From contig NZ_CP108423.1 in NCBI RefSeq assembly GCF_035917235.1, positions 5,609,501 through 5,673,500 on the forward strand: DNA of 64,000 bases. The letters are read 5' to 3'. Below, one piece after another: positions 44,606-52,772 of the stretch. The stretch is from Streptomyces sp. NBC_01294 (GTDB lineage Bacteria; Actinomycetota; Actinomycetes; Streptomycetales; Streptomycetaceae). Every line of letters begins with the position of its first letter. Position 1 is the first letter of the stretch. The notes under the pieces were generated by a model. The model did not search any database and was not told the origin of the DNA. It saw only the letters and a list, made by a program, of their open reading frames with translations. Position numbers and translations under genes: made by a program.

Positions 44606-45261
44606 CCAAGGGCAACAGCACCAAGATCACGGACGAGCTCTACCGGTACATGCTCGACCACAACCCCCCGCTGGACGCCGTCCAGCGGGGGCTGGTGGCG
44701 ACGACCTACGCCAAGTTCCCGGACGTCGCCGGAATGCAGTCGGCGGAGGAGCAGGGGCCGCTGCTGGCCTTCCTGGTCCGGCTGACGGGCGCACGCCACA
44801 TCGTCGAGGTCGGCACGTTCACCGGCTTCTCGTCCCTGTCGATGGCCCAGGCGCTCCCCGCGGACGGCCGCCTCATCGCCTGCGACGTCTCCGAGGAGTG
44901 GACGGCGTACGCCAGGGAGGCCTGGGAGGAGGCGGGCGTCGCGGACCGCATCGAGCTGCGCATCGCCCCCGCCCTGGAATCCCTGCGCGCGATGCCGGCC
45001 GAACCCCACATCGACCTGGCCTACGTGGACGCGGACAAGGAGAGCCAGATCGCCTACTGGGAGGAACTCGTGCCGCGGCTGCGCCCGGGCGGGCTGATCA
45101 TCACCGACAACACGCTGTACCACGGCACGGTCCTCGACACGTCGGCCACCGGCTCGGCGGCGGGGGTCCGCGCCTTCAACGACCACGTGACGGCGGACCC
45201 GCGCATGGACTCCGTCCTCCTGGCGATCTCGGACGGCCTGACCCTCTCGCGCAAGCGCTGA
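44602..45261 (+). CDS. Class I O-methyltransferase (caffeoyl-CoA OMT type)
   Basis: A 219-residue SAM-dependent methyltransferase: motif I VEVGTFTGFSSLSMA, acidic SAM ribose-binding region LIACDVSEEW, and DLAYVDADKESQ with the metal-binding aspartates, then ITDNTLYHG. This family methylates catechols and related hydroxyls with Mg2+. It is coupled to the HAD gene by ATGA overlap, so it may methylate the metabolite made by the Ter-linked operon. That role is inference; OMTs are not part of the published core module as I recall it. Confidence 0.9.
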   Translation: MTKGNSTKITDELYRYMLDHNPPLDAVQRGLVATTYAKFPDVAGMQSAEEQGPLLAFLVRLTGARHIVEVGTFTGFSSLSMAQALPADGRLIACDVSEEWTAYAREAWEEAGVADRIELRIAPALESLRAMPAEPHIDLAYVDADKESQIAYWEELVPRLRPGGLIITDNTLYHGTVLDTSATGSAAGVRAFNDHVTADPRMDSVLLAISDGLTLSRKR

Positions 45262-45354
45262 GCGCCGCCGTCCGGCGGGGCGGGGTCGACCGGGCGGTCG
45301 GCGGGGTGGCGGGGTGGCGGGGTGGTGGGGTGGCGGGTGGCGGCGGGCCGGGGT

Positions 45355-45573
45355 TCAGCCGCAGCCGCCGCCACCGCAGCAGCCCCCGCCGCCGCCCGCC
45401 GCCCGGGCGGGCGCGGGCGCACTGCTCGTCCCGCCGACGGCGACGGCCGACAGCAGCTTGACGGTGTCGGCGTGCCCGGCGGGGCAGTCGGCGGGCGCGG
45501 AGGACTCGGCCATGGGCCGGCTGACCTCAAAGGTGTCGTCGCAGGTCCGGCAGCGGTATTCGTATCGAGGCAT
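45355..45573 (-). CDS. FmdB-type zinc ribbon protein
   Basis: A 72-residue protein with MPRYEYRCRTCDDTFEV, the FmdB zinc-ribbon start, a third cysteine at DCPAGH and a C-terminal tail of glycines with three cysteines (GGGGGCCGGGGCG). It is a regulatory or binding zinc ribbon of unknown target. The Gly/Cys tail lies in a locally repetitive GC-rich stretch (GGCGGGGT repeats at 45277-45350), so it may be a slippage product. The start at 45573 is the family start. Confidence 0.82.
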   Translation of the reverse strand: MPRYEYRCRTCDDTFEVSRPMAESSAPADCPAGHADTVKLLSAVAVGGTSSAPAPARAAGGGGGCCGGGGCG

Positions 45574-45652
45574 GCGCACAGGCTAAGCGCGCCCGCCTGC
45601 CGTGCGCTACGTGCGCTACGCCCTCTACGTCCCTTCGTGCGCCACGGACGGT

Positions 45653-46423
45653 CTACGTCCCTCCGTGCGCCACGGACGGTCCGAGCCGTGCCCGGGCCCG
45701 GTCCTCACGGGCCGCCTGCTCGGGGTGACGGGCGCGCCAGTACGGATTGTCGTGCGGCAGGGCGCTGCCCACCCGCCCGTACATCCCGAACCACATCAGC
45801 ATCACGCCGACGACGAAGCTGAACAGCACGTTCTGGATCTCGAAGGCCAGGAAGTTGAAACCGGTGTCCAGCAGGGCGAGATTGACGAATCCGCTCAGGA
45901 TGAACGCCACGCCGATCACGATGTTCAGGGTGGAGGCGAAGGCACCGCCGACCACCATGCCGACGAACAGCAGCCCTCCGATACAGATCGAGAGGACGCT
46001 CAGCGCGCCGTTGGTGTTCAGGGCGAGCACCGTGTCCCCGCCGGTGTCGAAGAACCCGACCTGGTCGACGAGACCCAGGATGCCGAAGACGACCAGCAGC
46101 AGCCCGGTCAGGCCGGCGCCGACCCGGTAGACCTTGCTCAGCTTGTGATCGGTGGGCAGGTGCTCGTCGAGCTTGGCATTGACGGGACGCATGAGGCGTC
46201 GCAGCATCCCGGGGGAGTCCTGTGGCGGGTGGGACGGCGGATAGGGCTCATGGGCGATGTACGGCGCATAGTTTTCATGCGGCTCGTGACACCCGTAGAG
46301 CGCATGAGGCGCATAAGCCCCATGAGCCTCATGCTCATGCTCATGCTCATGCGGCACCGGGGCCGCTGCGGCCGCGCCGGACGCACGGGACTTGTGGAAC
46401 ATGTGGAACGTGTGGGCAGCCAT
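45653..46423 (-). CDS. DUF4383 membrane protein with histidine-rich N-terminus
   Basis: A 256-residue protein. Residues 1-75 are unusually rich in His (PHEHEHEHEAHG, CHEPHEN, AHEPYPP), which suggests metal binding. A DUF4383 domain with four helices follows (about 105-225). The C-terminus is basic. GAGGAGG just upstream places ATG 46423 (MAAHTFHMFHKSR). The His-rich segment is encoded by a CATGCT repeat (46330-46352). A metal-related role is possible, but none is shown for the family. Confidence 0.85.
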   Translation of the reverse strand: MAAHTFHMFHKSRASGAAAAAPVPHEHEHEHEAHGAYAPHALYGCHEPHENYAPYIAHEPYPPSHPPQDSPGMLRRLMRPVNAKLDEHLPTDHKLSKVYRVGAGLTGLLLVVFGILGLVDQVGFFDTGGDTVLALNTNGALSVLSICIGGLLFVGMVVGGAFASTLNIVIGVAFILSGFVNLALLDTGFNFLAFEIQNVLFSFVVGVMLMWFGMYGRVGSALPHDNPYWRARHPEQAAREDRARARLGPSVAHGGT

Positions 46424-46573
46424 ACCGCCCTCCTCTGCCTCGGGACACGCCCTTCGGGCACGCGTCACTCAGGCTCGTCCCTCCAGCATCCGCCGGACCA
46501 CGGGCCAGGACAAGTCGACCCGGGTGGCCGGCCCGGCCCGGGCAGCCGGCCCGGCCCACCACGCTCCGACCGC

Positions 46574-47818
46574 TCAGCCGTGGCCGCGCTCCGCGCGGAT
46601 CTCGTTCACCACCCGGTTCACGGCAACCCGTACGTCCTCCATCTCGTGGAGGAACGCCCAGTAGTCCGGGTGCCGCCCTTCCAGTCCCTCCAGAGCGCGG
46701 CCCACGCGCGCCACCGCAGCGTCCAGCGGCCGCGCATGCCGCGGATCCGGCACGCTGCGGCCCGCCATCGCGAGGCGCTGCGCGTCCCGGATCGCGAAGC
46801 GGGTCCGGTCCACTTCCGCCTGCGGATCTCGCGCCACCGCCTCCAGCCGCGTCAGCCGGTCCTGCGCCGCCGACACCGCCTCGTCCGTCGCGTCCAGCGA
46901 GCCGCGGACCGCCTCGATCAGCGTCCCGACGTCGGCCCAGCGCTGCTCGTCCCGGGCCCGGCCGGCCTCTGTGAGCCGGTCCTCGGCGTCGGCGACCTCC
47001 CGTACCGCCTGGTCGGGGACGTGCTGGAGGTCCTGCCAGCACGCCGCGGCGAACCGCCGCCGCAACTCGCTCAGTACCGGATCCACCCGGTCCGCCCGGT
47101 TGCGCAACGCCTGCGCGCGCGTCCGCAGGCTCACCAGCCGCCGGTCGATCTCCGCCGCCCGCTCCGGCAGGCGCGCCGCCTCGGCCCGTATGGCCTCGGC
47201 GTCGCGCAGGATCCGGTCGGCACGCTGCACCGTCTCCTGCACGCCGTGCTGGGCCGCACCCTGGTTCAGCTTGGTCAGCTCGGGCCCCAGCGCCGCCAGC
47301 CGCGCCGCCAGATCATCGGCCCGCATCCCCTTGGCCCGTACGGCGTCCAGCGCATCGCTGGCTCCGATCAGCGCCGCCCTGGCCCGCTCCCGGGCCGGCG
47401 CGACCCGTGCGAGCTGCGTCTCGGCCTTGTCCAGCAACGGCTGCAACCCCTGCGCGAACCGCTCCAGCTCCCCCTGGACCCGCACCAGCTCGTCGCGCGC
47501 CCGGGTCAACTGGTCCCGCGCCCGCAGGGCGACCGATGCCTCCAGCTCCGCCCGGTCCAAGTCGTGCGCGTCGACCGCCTCGATGTAGACGTGACTGACC
47601 TGGTCGATCCGCTGCCCGAGCGCGGCGAACCCCTCGGTCGCCTGCCGCGCGGCGGGCGACCCGTCCGCCGCGGCGATCGTCTCGATCGAGATCCGCAGAT
47701 CCCGCTGCGCCGTATCCAGCTCGTAGAACGCGGCCGCGGCGGCATCCTTCGCCGCCTGCGCATCCGCCCGCCGACTCTCGTCCCGCCCACCGAACCACCG
47801 CCGGGATGCCGTCGTCAC
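46574..47818 (-). CDS. Long coiled-coil protein of unknown function
   Basis: A 414-residue, almost entirely helical protein rich in Ala, Arg and Glu with heptad patterns from about residue 30 to 390 (RARDELVRVQGELERFAQGL, RAEAARLPERAAEIDRRL). No signal peptide or membrane helix is visible. GGGAG seven bases before GTG 47818 (MTTASRRWFGG) supports this start. The frame stays open to 48145 through the tRNA, but that part is antisense to the tRNA and not coding. It could be a structural or scaffolding protein, and I do not recognise a named family. Confidence 0.8.
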   Translation of the reverse strand: MTTASRRWFGGRDESRRADAQAAKDAAAAAFYELDTAQRDLRISIETIAAADGSPAARQATEGFAALGQRIDQVSHVYIEAVDAHDLDRAELEASVALRARDQLTRARDELVRVQGELERFAQGLQPLLDKAETQLARVAPARERARAALIGASDALDAVRAKGMRADDLAARLAALGPELTKLNQGAAQHGVQETVQRADRILRDAEAIRAEAARLPERAAEIDRRLVSLRTRAQALRNRADRVDPVLSELRRRFAAACWQDLQHVPDQAVREVADAEDRLTEAGRARDEQRWADVGTLIEAVRGSLDATDEAVSAAQDRLTRLEAVARDPQAEVDRTRFAIRDAQRLAMAGRSVPDPRHARPLDAAVARVGRALEGLEGRHPDYWAFLHEMEDVRVAVNRVVNEIRAERGHG

Positions 47819-47923
47819 AATCCCTCTCCCGTGCCGTGTCCGCCATGCCCCGATCCATTCTCCCCCACGGGAACGGGTTTGCGTGGGGGGTGTGCCCGCC
47901 ATGTAGGCTGTCCACTCATCCAC

Positions 47924-47998
47924 GGGTGCGTAGCTCAGGGGTAGAGCGCTGCTCTTACAAAGCAGATGTCGGCGGTTCGAAACCGTCCGCGCCCACCA
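47924..47998 (+). tRNA. tRNA-Val (anticodon TAC)
   Basis: A complete cloverleaf: acceptor GGGTGCG / CGCGCCC, D-stem GCTC/GAGC, anticodon stem CTGCT/AGCAG with loop CTTACAA (anticodon TAC), T-stem GGCGG/CCGTC with TTCGAAA, discriminator A and an encoded CCA (47996-47998). A strong terminator follows. It is the insertion target of the island to its right. Confidence 0.97.
47954..47994 (+). repeat. Attachment-site copy 1 (attL, inside tRNA-Val)
   Basis: The 41 bp from CTTACAAAGCAG to CCGCGCCC (3' half of the tRNA) are repeated exactly at 52773-52813 and imperfectly at 53518-53557, the pattern left by tRNA-targeted integration. Confidence 0.85.
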
Positions 47999-48001
47999 CC
48001 A

Positions 48002-48037
48002 CAAAGGCCCCCAACCGATCACGGTTGGGGGCCTTTG
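48002..48037 (+). terminator. Terminator after tRNA-Val
   Basis: A perfect 16-bp stem, CAAAGGCCCCCAACCG / CGGTTGGGGGCCTTTG, with loop ATCA. Confidence 0.9.
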
Positions 48038-48920
48038 GCATCCGTACCTGACACCAACGGGGTCGGTCAGCAGCGGCCACACCTGACCCTGAGGGGTCGG
48101 TACCCCCTCGCGCGGCGTAGCTCGGCACGCGCCGCGCGAGCGCACTGGGCCGGGCAGCCAAGTTCAAGCCAGCAGCCAAAGCACGGCAGCCACACCAGCA
48201 ATGAACGTTCCTTCAAACTCCTCGACGAACTCCGCCCCGAGCCCGTGCGGTAAGAGTTTCTCTACTTCATCAAGGCACCCGCCGCGCAGGCGCGGCGAGC
48301 GCGCCCGTCGCCCGGGCCTGCGCTCCTGTCTCCGCCCCGCTCCAGCCCGGCCGTCGGCCCACGCCTCCAGCTCGGGTTGATGGAGGGAACCCGCGGTGCC
48401 TTGGGCGGCGGGTTCCGCTCACGTCAGAACGATGCCTCCGGCGGGGGCGCTCTGACTCCGGGATGGCGGGGGCGCCGTACGCGGGTGCCGGTACGTCGTG
48501 GTGAGTGTGGGGAGGCTCCCATCCCGTCTACCGTCGACCCAGGCAAGCCGAGCAGACACGGGCCCTGGCGTCCAGGTCGTTCGTCCAGTTGGGCGCTCCA
48601 CCTGGACGCCAGGGCCCGCGCCCGCTCCACGTACGTGTGGGTCGACGGCAGACGGGATGGGAGCCAGGGGCAGTCGTGGTTGATGTGGGGTCATCAGAGG
48701 TGCGGGAGTAGGTGTGGGCAGCTCCCGCAAAGCCACTCCGCCGACCTAATCTGACGATCCGAACTGGTGACATTGGTGATTCGTTCGGCCGAGCTTCCCT
48801 GGCAAGGGCCAAAACCGACTTGAGGATGCTGCTACTGGATCACCCGCAGCCGCGCACAGCCCGGCAGCCATACCCGGCTAGCTGAAACACGAGACGCGGC
48901 CACCCTGTCAGGAGATGCGT
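48038..48920. other. 883-bp non-coding left part of the island
   Basis: No gene is supported here. It contains an 11-bp perfect hairpin (CTCGCGCGGCG / CGCCGCGCGAG, 48107-48140), the large nested inverted repeat at 48514-48665, and a short GCGGGAG / CTCCCGC hairpin (48702-48727). Reading frames in this part only follow the palindromes. Confidence 0.6.
48514..48665. repeat. 152-bp nested inverted repeat
   Basis: The outer arms, 28 bp at 48514-48541 and 48638-48665, differ at one base (GGCTCCCATCCCGTCT... start). The inner arms, 19 bp at 48559-48577 and 48600-48618 (CGGGCCCTGGCGTCCAGGT), are perfect with a 22-bp loop. Related sequences GTCGTGGTGAGTGTGGGG and GTCGTGGTTGATGTGGGG flank it in direct orientation (about 48495-48512 and 48673-48690). 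It could be a MITE, a plasmid/ICE origin element or a structured RNA. Confidence 0.85.
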
Positions 48921-50024
48921 ATGCACACCAGCCGGGATGAGTGCACCCATGTTCCCGAGCGACGTAGGAATCAGAGGTCGAAGCGGGCCCGTCACCGTCG
49001 GCGCGCATGGGTGGTTGGGGGCCTGGTTGCACTATGCACTGCACTGTCGCCCGGCGTCACCCCGTACGCCTCAACAGCCGAGAATCCAGTTCGGCACAGC
49101 GACCCCGTCTACGTGACCAACACAGACGACGACAGCGTTTCGGTGATCGACCCCAGCACCAACGCGGTGATCGACACCATCACCGCGGCCGAGGGTATCG
49201 GCGACGGTCCCATCGGAGTGGCGGTGGACCTGCCTCGTGCCCGTGCCTACGTGGCCAACAACGGCGACGGCATCGTGAACGGCACTGTGTCGGTGATCGA
49301 CACCAGCACCCATCAGGTGGTCGGGCCCCCCATCATCGTCGGCCTCAGCCCGTTCGGGGTGGCGGTGGACTCGACCCGCGCCCGCGCCTACGTGACCAAC
49401 GCTGGCGACGCCACCGTGTCGGTGATCAACACCGTCACCAACGCCGTGATCGACACCATCAGCCTCGGCACCAGCGCACTTGGGGTGGCGGTGGACCCGA
49501 CCCGCGCCCGCGCCTACGTGACCAACGAAGGTCACGACAGCGTTTCGGTGATCGATACCAACACCAACGCGGTGATCGACACCATCACCGAAGCAGAGGG
49601 CATCGGCGACGGCCCGTTCGCGGTGGCGGTGGATACGCGCCGTGCCCGCGCCTACGTGACCAACGCCAACGACGACAACGTCTCCGTGATCAACACCAGC
49701 ACCAACCAGGTGGTCGGGTCCCCCATCACCGTCGGCGACACCCCCCAAGGGGTGGCGGTGGACCCCCAACGCCCACGCGCCTACGTTACGAACCTCTTCG
49801 ACGACACCGTGTCGGTGATCAACACCGCTAATAGCCAGGTAGTCGCCACCATCGGCGGCCTCGGCGACGCCCCAGCCGGAGTGGCTGTGGACCCTCGACG
49901 CCGTCGCGCCTACGTGGCCAACCTCTTCAGTGACAACGTGTCGGTGATCAACACTGCTACCAACCAGGTGATCGAGCCCCCCGTCATCGTCGGCGACAGA
50001 CCGACCGGAGTTGTCGTCTTCTAG
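48921..50024 (+). CDS. Secreted seven-bladed YVTN beta-propeller protein
   Basis: A 367-residue protein: basic n-region (about 30 residues) and a signal-peptide core WVVGGLVALCTALSPG, then seven YVTN repeats of about 42-48 residues, each with a YVTN/YVAN strand, (V)SVI(D/N), a turn TNAVIDTI and GVAVDPTRARA. Seven copies make one complete propeller. These are surface or secreted binding proteins. AGGAG at 48910-48914 is six bases from ATG 48921, so that start is chosen over ATG 48915, which touches the ribosome-binding site. It is cargo of the tRNA-Val island. The ligand is unknown. Confidence 0.9.
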   Translation: MHTSRDECTHVPERRRNQRSKRARHRRRAWVVGGLVALCTALSPGVTPYASTAENPVRHSDPVYVTNTDDDSVSVIDPSTNAVIDTITAAEGIGDGPIGVAVDLPRARAYVANNGDGIVNGTVSVIDTSTHQVVGPPIIVGLSPFGVAVDSTRARAYVTNAGDATVSVINTVTNAVIDTISLGTSALGVAVDPTRARAYVTNEGHDSVSVIDTNTNAVIDTITEAEGIGDGPFAVAVDTRRARAYVTNANDDNVSVINTSTNQVVGSPITVGDTPQGVAVDPQRPRAYVTNLFDDTVSVINTANSQVVATIGGLGDAPAGVAVDPRRRRAYVANLFSDNVSVINTATNQVIEPPVIVGDRPTGVVVF

Positions 50025-50315
50025 TGGCGGCCGATCGAGATGAAACGCTCCTGGCAACCTCGCGAGCTGACTGCGCCGCATGGAGTACAGCAGTGACGTA
50101 CCGCAACCCCAGCGACCGCTTCCGTCCGGTAGCGTCTCGCCGGGGCCCAGAGCGACCGGAATGACCGTCGCTGACCGATCCGGCTAGAGCTACGGATCAG
50201 AAGGGCGCACGGCCGGCGGCTTCACGGTCGCCGGCCGCTGGCGCACCGGACGAGGGGGCGGCGATCCCCCAAGCTCTGGTCCTGAGCGCCTCATGGGCGC
50301 TGTCATACTCGCAGC

Positions 50316-51080
50316 GTGACTCTCGACCAGGAGCTCGCTGAGCCGATAGATCCCGCTGAGGTGCTGGCCGCGACGCACTGGGGTGCTGTGGAACATGCCT
50401 ACGGACCGGCCGATAACGTCCCAGAGATGCTGATTGGACTTCTGGGCGCTGATCAGCACGTGAGGTCCCGGGCGTTGGACGACCTGCATCACATAGTTCA
50501 CCACCAGAACACCCTGTACACCGCCACCGCCCCGGCAGCCCTGTACGTGGCGGGGATCCTCGGCGATGAACGCACCCTCTGGCCCGTCGACAAAGGCCCA
50601 CACGGCTTCCCTGGGCCGATGCGCGCCGAGTTGCTGGGGTGGCTCGACTCCGTGGCCAATGACGCCGACGACGAAGCTGCAGAGTTCAGTCGCCGCTTCG
50701 GGTTCCCGCCCGAGGACTATCCGCCGTTCATCGAGATCTGCCGAATTCGACCACAGCTCTTTCGTGCCGTTTCCGCGTTCCTCCACGACTCCGACAGCCA
50801 TGTGCGCGCGGCAGCTGTCTCCGCCTGTATCCCGCTGCTGGACGACCCGCGCCTACTCCACCACCGAGTCACCTTGATCCCTCTACTGCGAGAGGTCCTG
50901 GCTGCGAGCGAGGTGTGGCAGTACCAGGAGAGGGCGATCGAGGCTCTTGCGAGCTGGGGTGAGGACACTGCAGGGCTACAGATCCGCCGGGAACGGTTCG
51001 CATTCTGCGACTCGGAAGTCAAGCCTGCGCCGTGGGTAGGCGAGCAGTGGGGCGGCTGCGACACCGATCCTCCCTTCTGA
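50316..51080 (+). CDS. HEAT-repeat-like hypothetical protein
   Basis: A 254-residue soluble helical protein with HEAT-like repeats: LLGADQHVRSRALDDLHHIVHH, split as helices at 42-63, and FLHDSDSHVRAAAVSACIPLL near 157-177. HEAT proteins of this size in Streptomyces are often immunity or scaffold proteins in accessory regions, but no toxin is adjacent here. The GTG at 50316 gives MTLDQELAEPIDP; no strong ribosome-binding site is seen. It lies 291 bp after the YVTN gene in a gap without other features. Confidence 0.8.
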   Translation: MTLDQELAEPIDPAEVLAATHWGAVEHAYGPADNVPEMLIGLLGADQHVRSRALDDLHHIVHHQNTLYTATAPAALYVAGILGDERTLWPVDKGPHGFPGPMRAELLGWLDSVANDADDEAAEFSRRFGFPPEDYPPFIEICRIRPQLFRAVSAFLHDSDSHVRAAAVSACIPLLDDPRLLHHRVTLIPLLREVLAASEVWQYQERAIEALASWGEDTAGLQIRRERFAFCDSEVKPAPWVGEQWGGCDTDPPF

Positions 51081-51332
51081 CGGTTGGCTTGCCCGACCGT
51101 CACACCGACCAGATTCCCGTCTCAGTTTTCGCCTCATTCAGCTCCGTCCGGGGCCGTTCAGGAGAGGCCGAAAGGCACTACTCGGCTAGCAGCCGACCGG
51201 ACGCGAACGCAGGTGAACGAGCCGGGATACGCGCCCGACCTGGACCAACAGGCTTGGACAGCGTGCACAGCCGGCGTTGGCTGACGTCTGGCGTGGTTGA
51301 CGGGGGGCTTTCCGATTTGGTCCGCTCTGACC

Positions 51333-51560
51333 ATGACCGCGGACCCGAGCGAGTACGAGAAGTCCATGCCGGCGGTGTCGGCATTCCTGAAGAAGATGGA
51401 ACGCGGCATCGACCGGACGCGGGCGACGCACGCCGGGCAGCCGTATTCGACGGTCCGGCAGGCCCTTGCCCTCGCTCTGGAAGAGGAAGGAGCTCGCCCG
51501 ATGGTGCCGCAAGTGGTCGACGAGCTGGCTCGGCAGATCTCCGAGAGGACCGACCGCTGA
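51333..51560 (+). CDS. Small hypothetical protein (75 aa)
   Basis: A 75-residue helical protein starting MTADPSEYEKSMPAV with charged heptads (FLKKMERGIDRTRATHAG) and ending VPQVVDELARQISERTDR. The pattern could be a small DNA-binding or partner protein, but no motif is decisive. It is island cargo followed by a long hairpin (51631-51670). Codon bias supports a real gene. No ribosome-binding site is strong. Confidence 0.55.
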   Translation: MTADPSEYEKSMPAVSAFLKKMERGIDRTRATHAGQPYSTVRQALALALEEEGARPMVPQVVDELARQISERTDR

Positions 51561-51630
51561 TACATCCCCCGGTTGGTACATCGAGCGTGCCAGACGCGTG
51601 CCAGGTAGGGCGGGGAACAACGGTAAATGG

Positions 51631-51670
51631 TGGGTGTCACGGGGAGCCCTTGGGTTCCCCGTGACACCCA
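51631..51670. terminator. Hairpin terminator-like inverted repeat
   Basis: A perfect 15-bp stem, TGGGTGTCACGGGGA / TCCCCGTGACACCCA. The 10-nt loop (GCCCTTGGGT) can pair further. There is no T tract. It follows the 75-residue gene. Confidence 0.7.
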
Positions 51671-51750
51671 TTGTCCCTGGCCAGAGCCCTGCGAGGGGCT
51701 CGAAGATCGGTGATTCCCAAGCTCAGGGCTCCGTCCTGGCATTTCAGGGA

Positions 51751-52257
51751 ATGGTCAGAGACATGACGAGCGAACCGAACTTGCAAGCGGCAAGGCTCCT
51801 AGCTGGGCAGGCCCAGGACATCGGGTGGGTGTCTGGGCGAGAGCCATGGCGTGAGGCCGTTCAGTGGCTGACCCGAGGCCGACTCGGCCGGCGCAAGGGA
51901 CCAGCACCCGAGGTGGAGTTAGACACTCCCTGGCAGGACACCCTCTCGCCGAACCGGGCCGGTTGGCGGCAGCGGGCTGCGAACCTGGCAGGCGAGTACG
52001 CGTTCAGCGTCGACTACCAGATCTGCTCGGCCTGTCGTCTCGCTTGGGTCGAAGAGCCTTATACGCTCCCCGACTACCAGCGTTGCGGCCTGGCCTCAGC
52101 TGGCCTGGCCGCGTTGCGGTTGGAGTACGCAGGCTCGTCTTGGCACACCCTTGGTGGGCATTTCGCTGAGTCGAAGCCCTTTTGGGCAGCCGTCGGGAAC
52201 AGCGTGCCAGGCGGGTACGAGCATCGCTCCCTGTGCCCACACGTCTCCAGTGGGTGA
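51751..52257 (+). CDS. GNAT-like acetyltransferase domain protein
   Basis: A 168-residue protein. The C-terminal half reads WVEEPYTLPDYQRCGLASAG then LAALR...WHTLGGHFAESKPFW. This matches the acetyl-CoA-binding helix (Q/R-x-x-G-x-A/G) and last strands of GNAT proteins, followed by VPGGYEHRSLCPH, a tail seen in streptomycete members. The N-terminal 55 residues are variable and may be a separate small domain. The start is ATG 51751 (AGGGA adjacent) or 51763. It is cargo of the island, and its substrate is unknown. Confidence 0.65.
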   Translation: MVRDMTSEPNLQAARLLAGQAQDIGWVSGREPWREAVQWLTRGRLGRRKGPAPEVELDTPWQDTLSPNRAGWRQRAANLAGEYAFSVDYQICSACRLAWVEEPYTLPDYQRCGLASAGLAALRLEYAGSSWHTLGGHFAESKPFWAAVGNSVPGGYEHRSLCPHVSSG

Positions 52258-52331
52258 TCCCCTGAGGCCCCGCGAGCCGTGGCCTATTCGCGGACGGAGA
52301 CCAGCACTCAGCCGCACCTTGAGCCTCTGAC

Positions 52332-52372
52332 CTGCTGAGACGTGTGAGACGCACGGGGCCTCCGGAGCCGTG
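52332..52372 (+). repeat. Right-arm repeat of element 1
   Basis: A 41-bp stretch (CTGCTGAGACGTGTGAGACG..., then GGCCTCCGGAGCCGTG) recurs diverged at 53333-53371, each upstream of an att copy. This indicates that the two elements are related. Confidence 0.7.
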
Positions 52373-52468
52373 TGCCCCACTGCGCTCCCGTTCGCGCCTT
52401 CCCGGCTTGCATGGCGGGCGGGACGATGCCGGCGTCCTTGTGGCTGCTCAGGGAGGGGTAGTGGGGGA

Positions 52469-52657
52469 GTGACTCAGCCGAAGTGCGGGGCTCCGAAGAA
52501 GAGTGGGGGGCGGTGCACGAGACCGGCCGACGTGGGCTCTGGCCAGTGCTTCCAGCATCAGGGGGCTTGGACGGCCCGGGCTCGGGTGCAGCGCAAGAAG
52601 AAGGAAGCCGCGGCGAAGATGCAGGAGCTTCGGAAGAGGAAGTGGTCTTGGTGGTGA
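52469..52657 (+). CDS. Small CxxC/H zinc-finger-like protein of mobile elements
   Basis: A 62-residue protein: KCGAPKKSGGRCTRP...GQCFQHQG gives a Cys/Cys/Cys/His pattern like small phage and ICE proteins with a CGAxTKxGxxC...CxxH motif. A basic helix follows (RKKKEAAAKMQELRKRK). GGGAGGGG at 52451-52458 supports the GTG at 52469. It probably binds nucleic acid. Its position close to the right end of element 1 is typical for small accessory genes. Confidence 0.6.
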   Translation: MTQPKCGAPKKSGGRCTRPADVGSGQCFQHQGAWTARARVQRKKKEAAAKMQELRKRKWSWW

Positions 52658-52772
52658 CCGGCTTCTGACATCCACGGCTGACATCAACACGGGTGAACGA
52701 CAGCGATTCCAAGCGGTCGAGCAGGGCTAGTGCGTCCTGGGCTTGATCAGTGAGGGCCGGATGCTGGGCGAG

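Noticed and set aside
48377..48811. Short overlapping frames on both strands in the left part of the island
   Set aside because: They only read through the nested inverted repeat; no ribosome-binding site or family match, and both strands look alike because of the palindrome.
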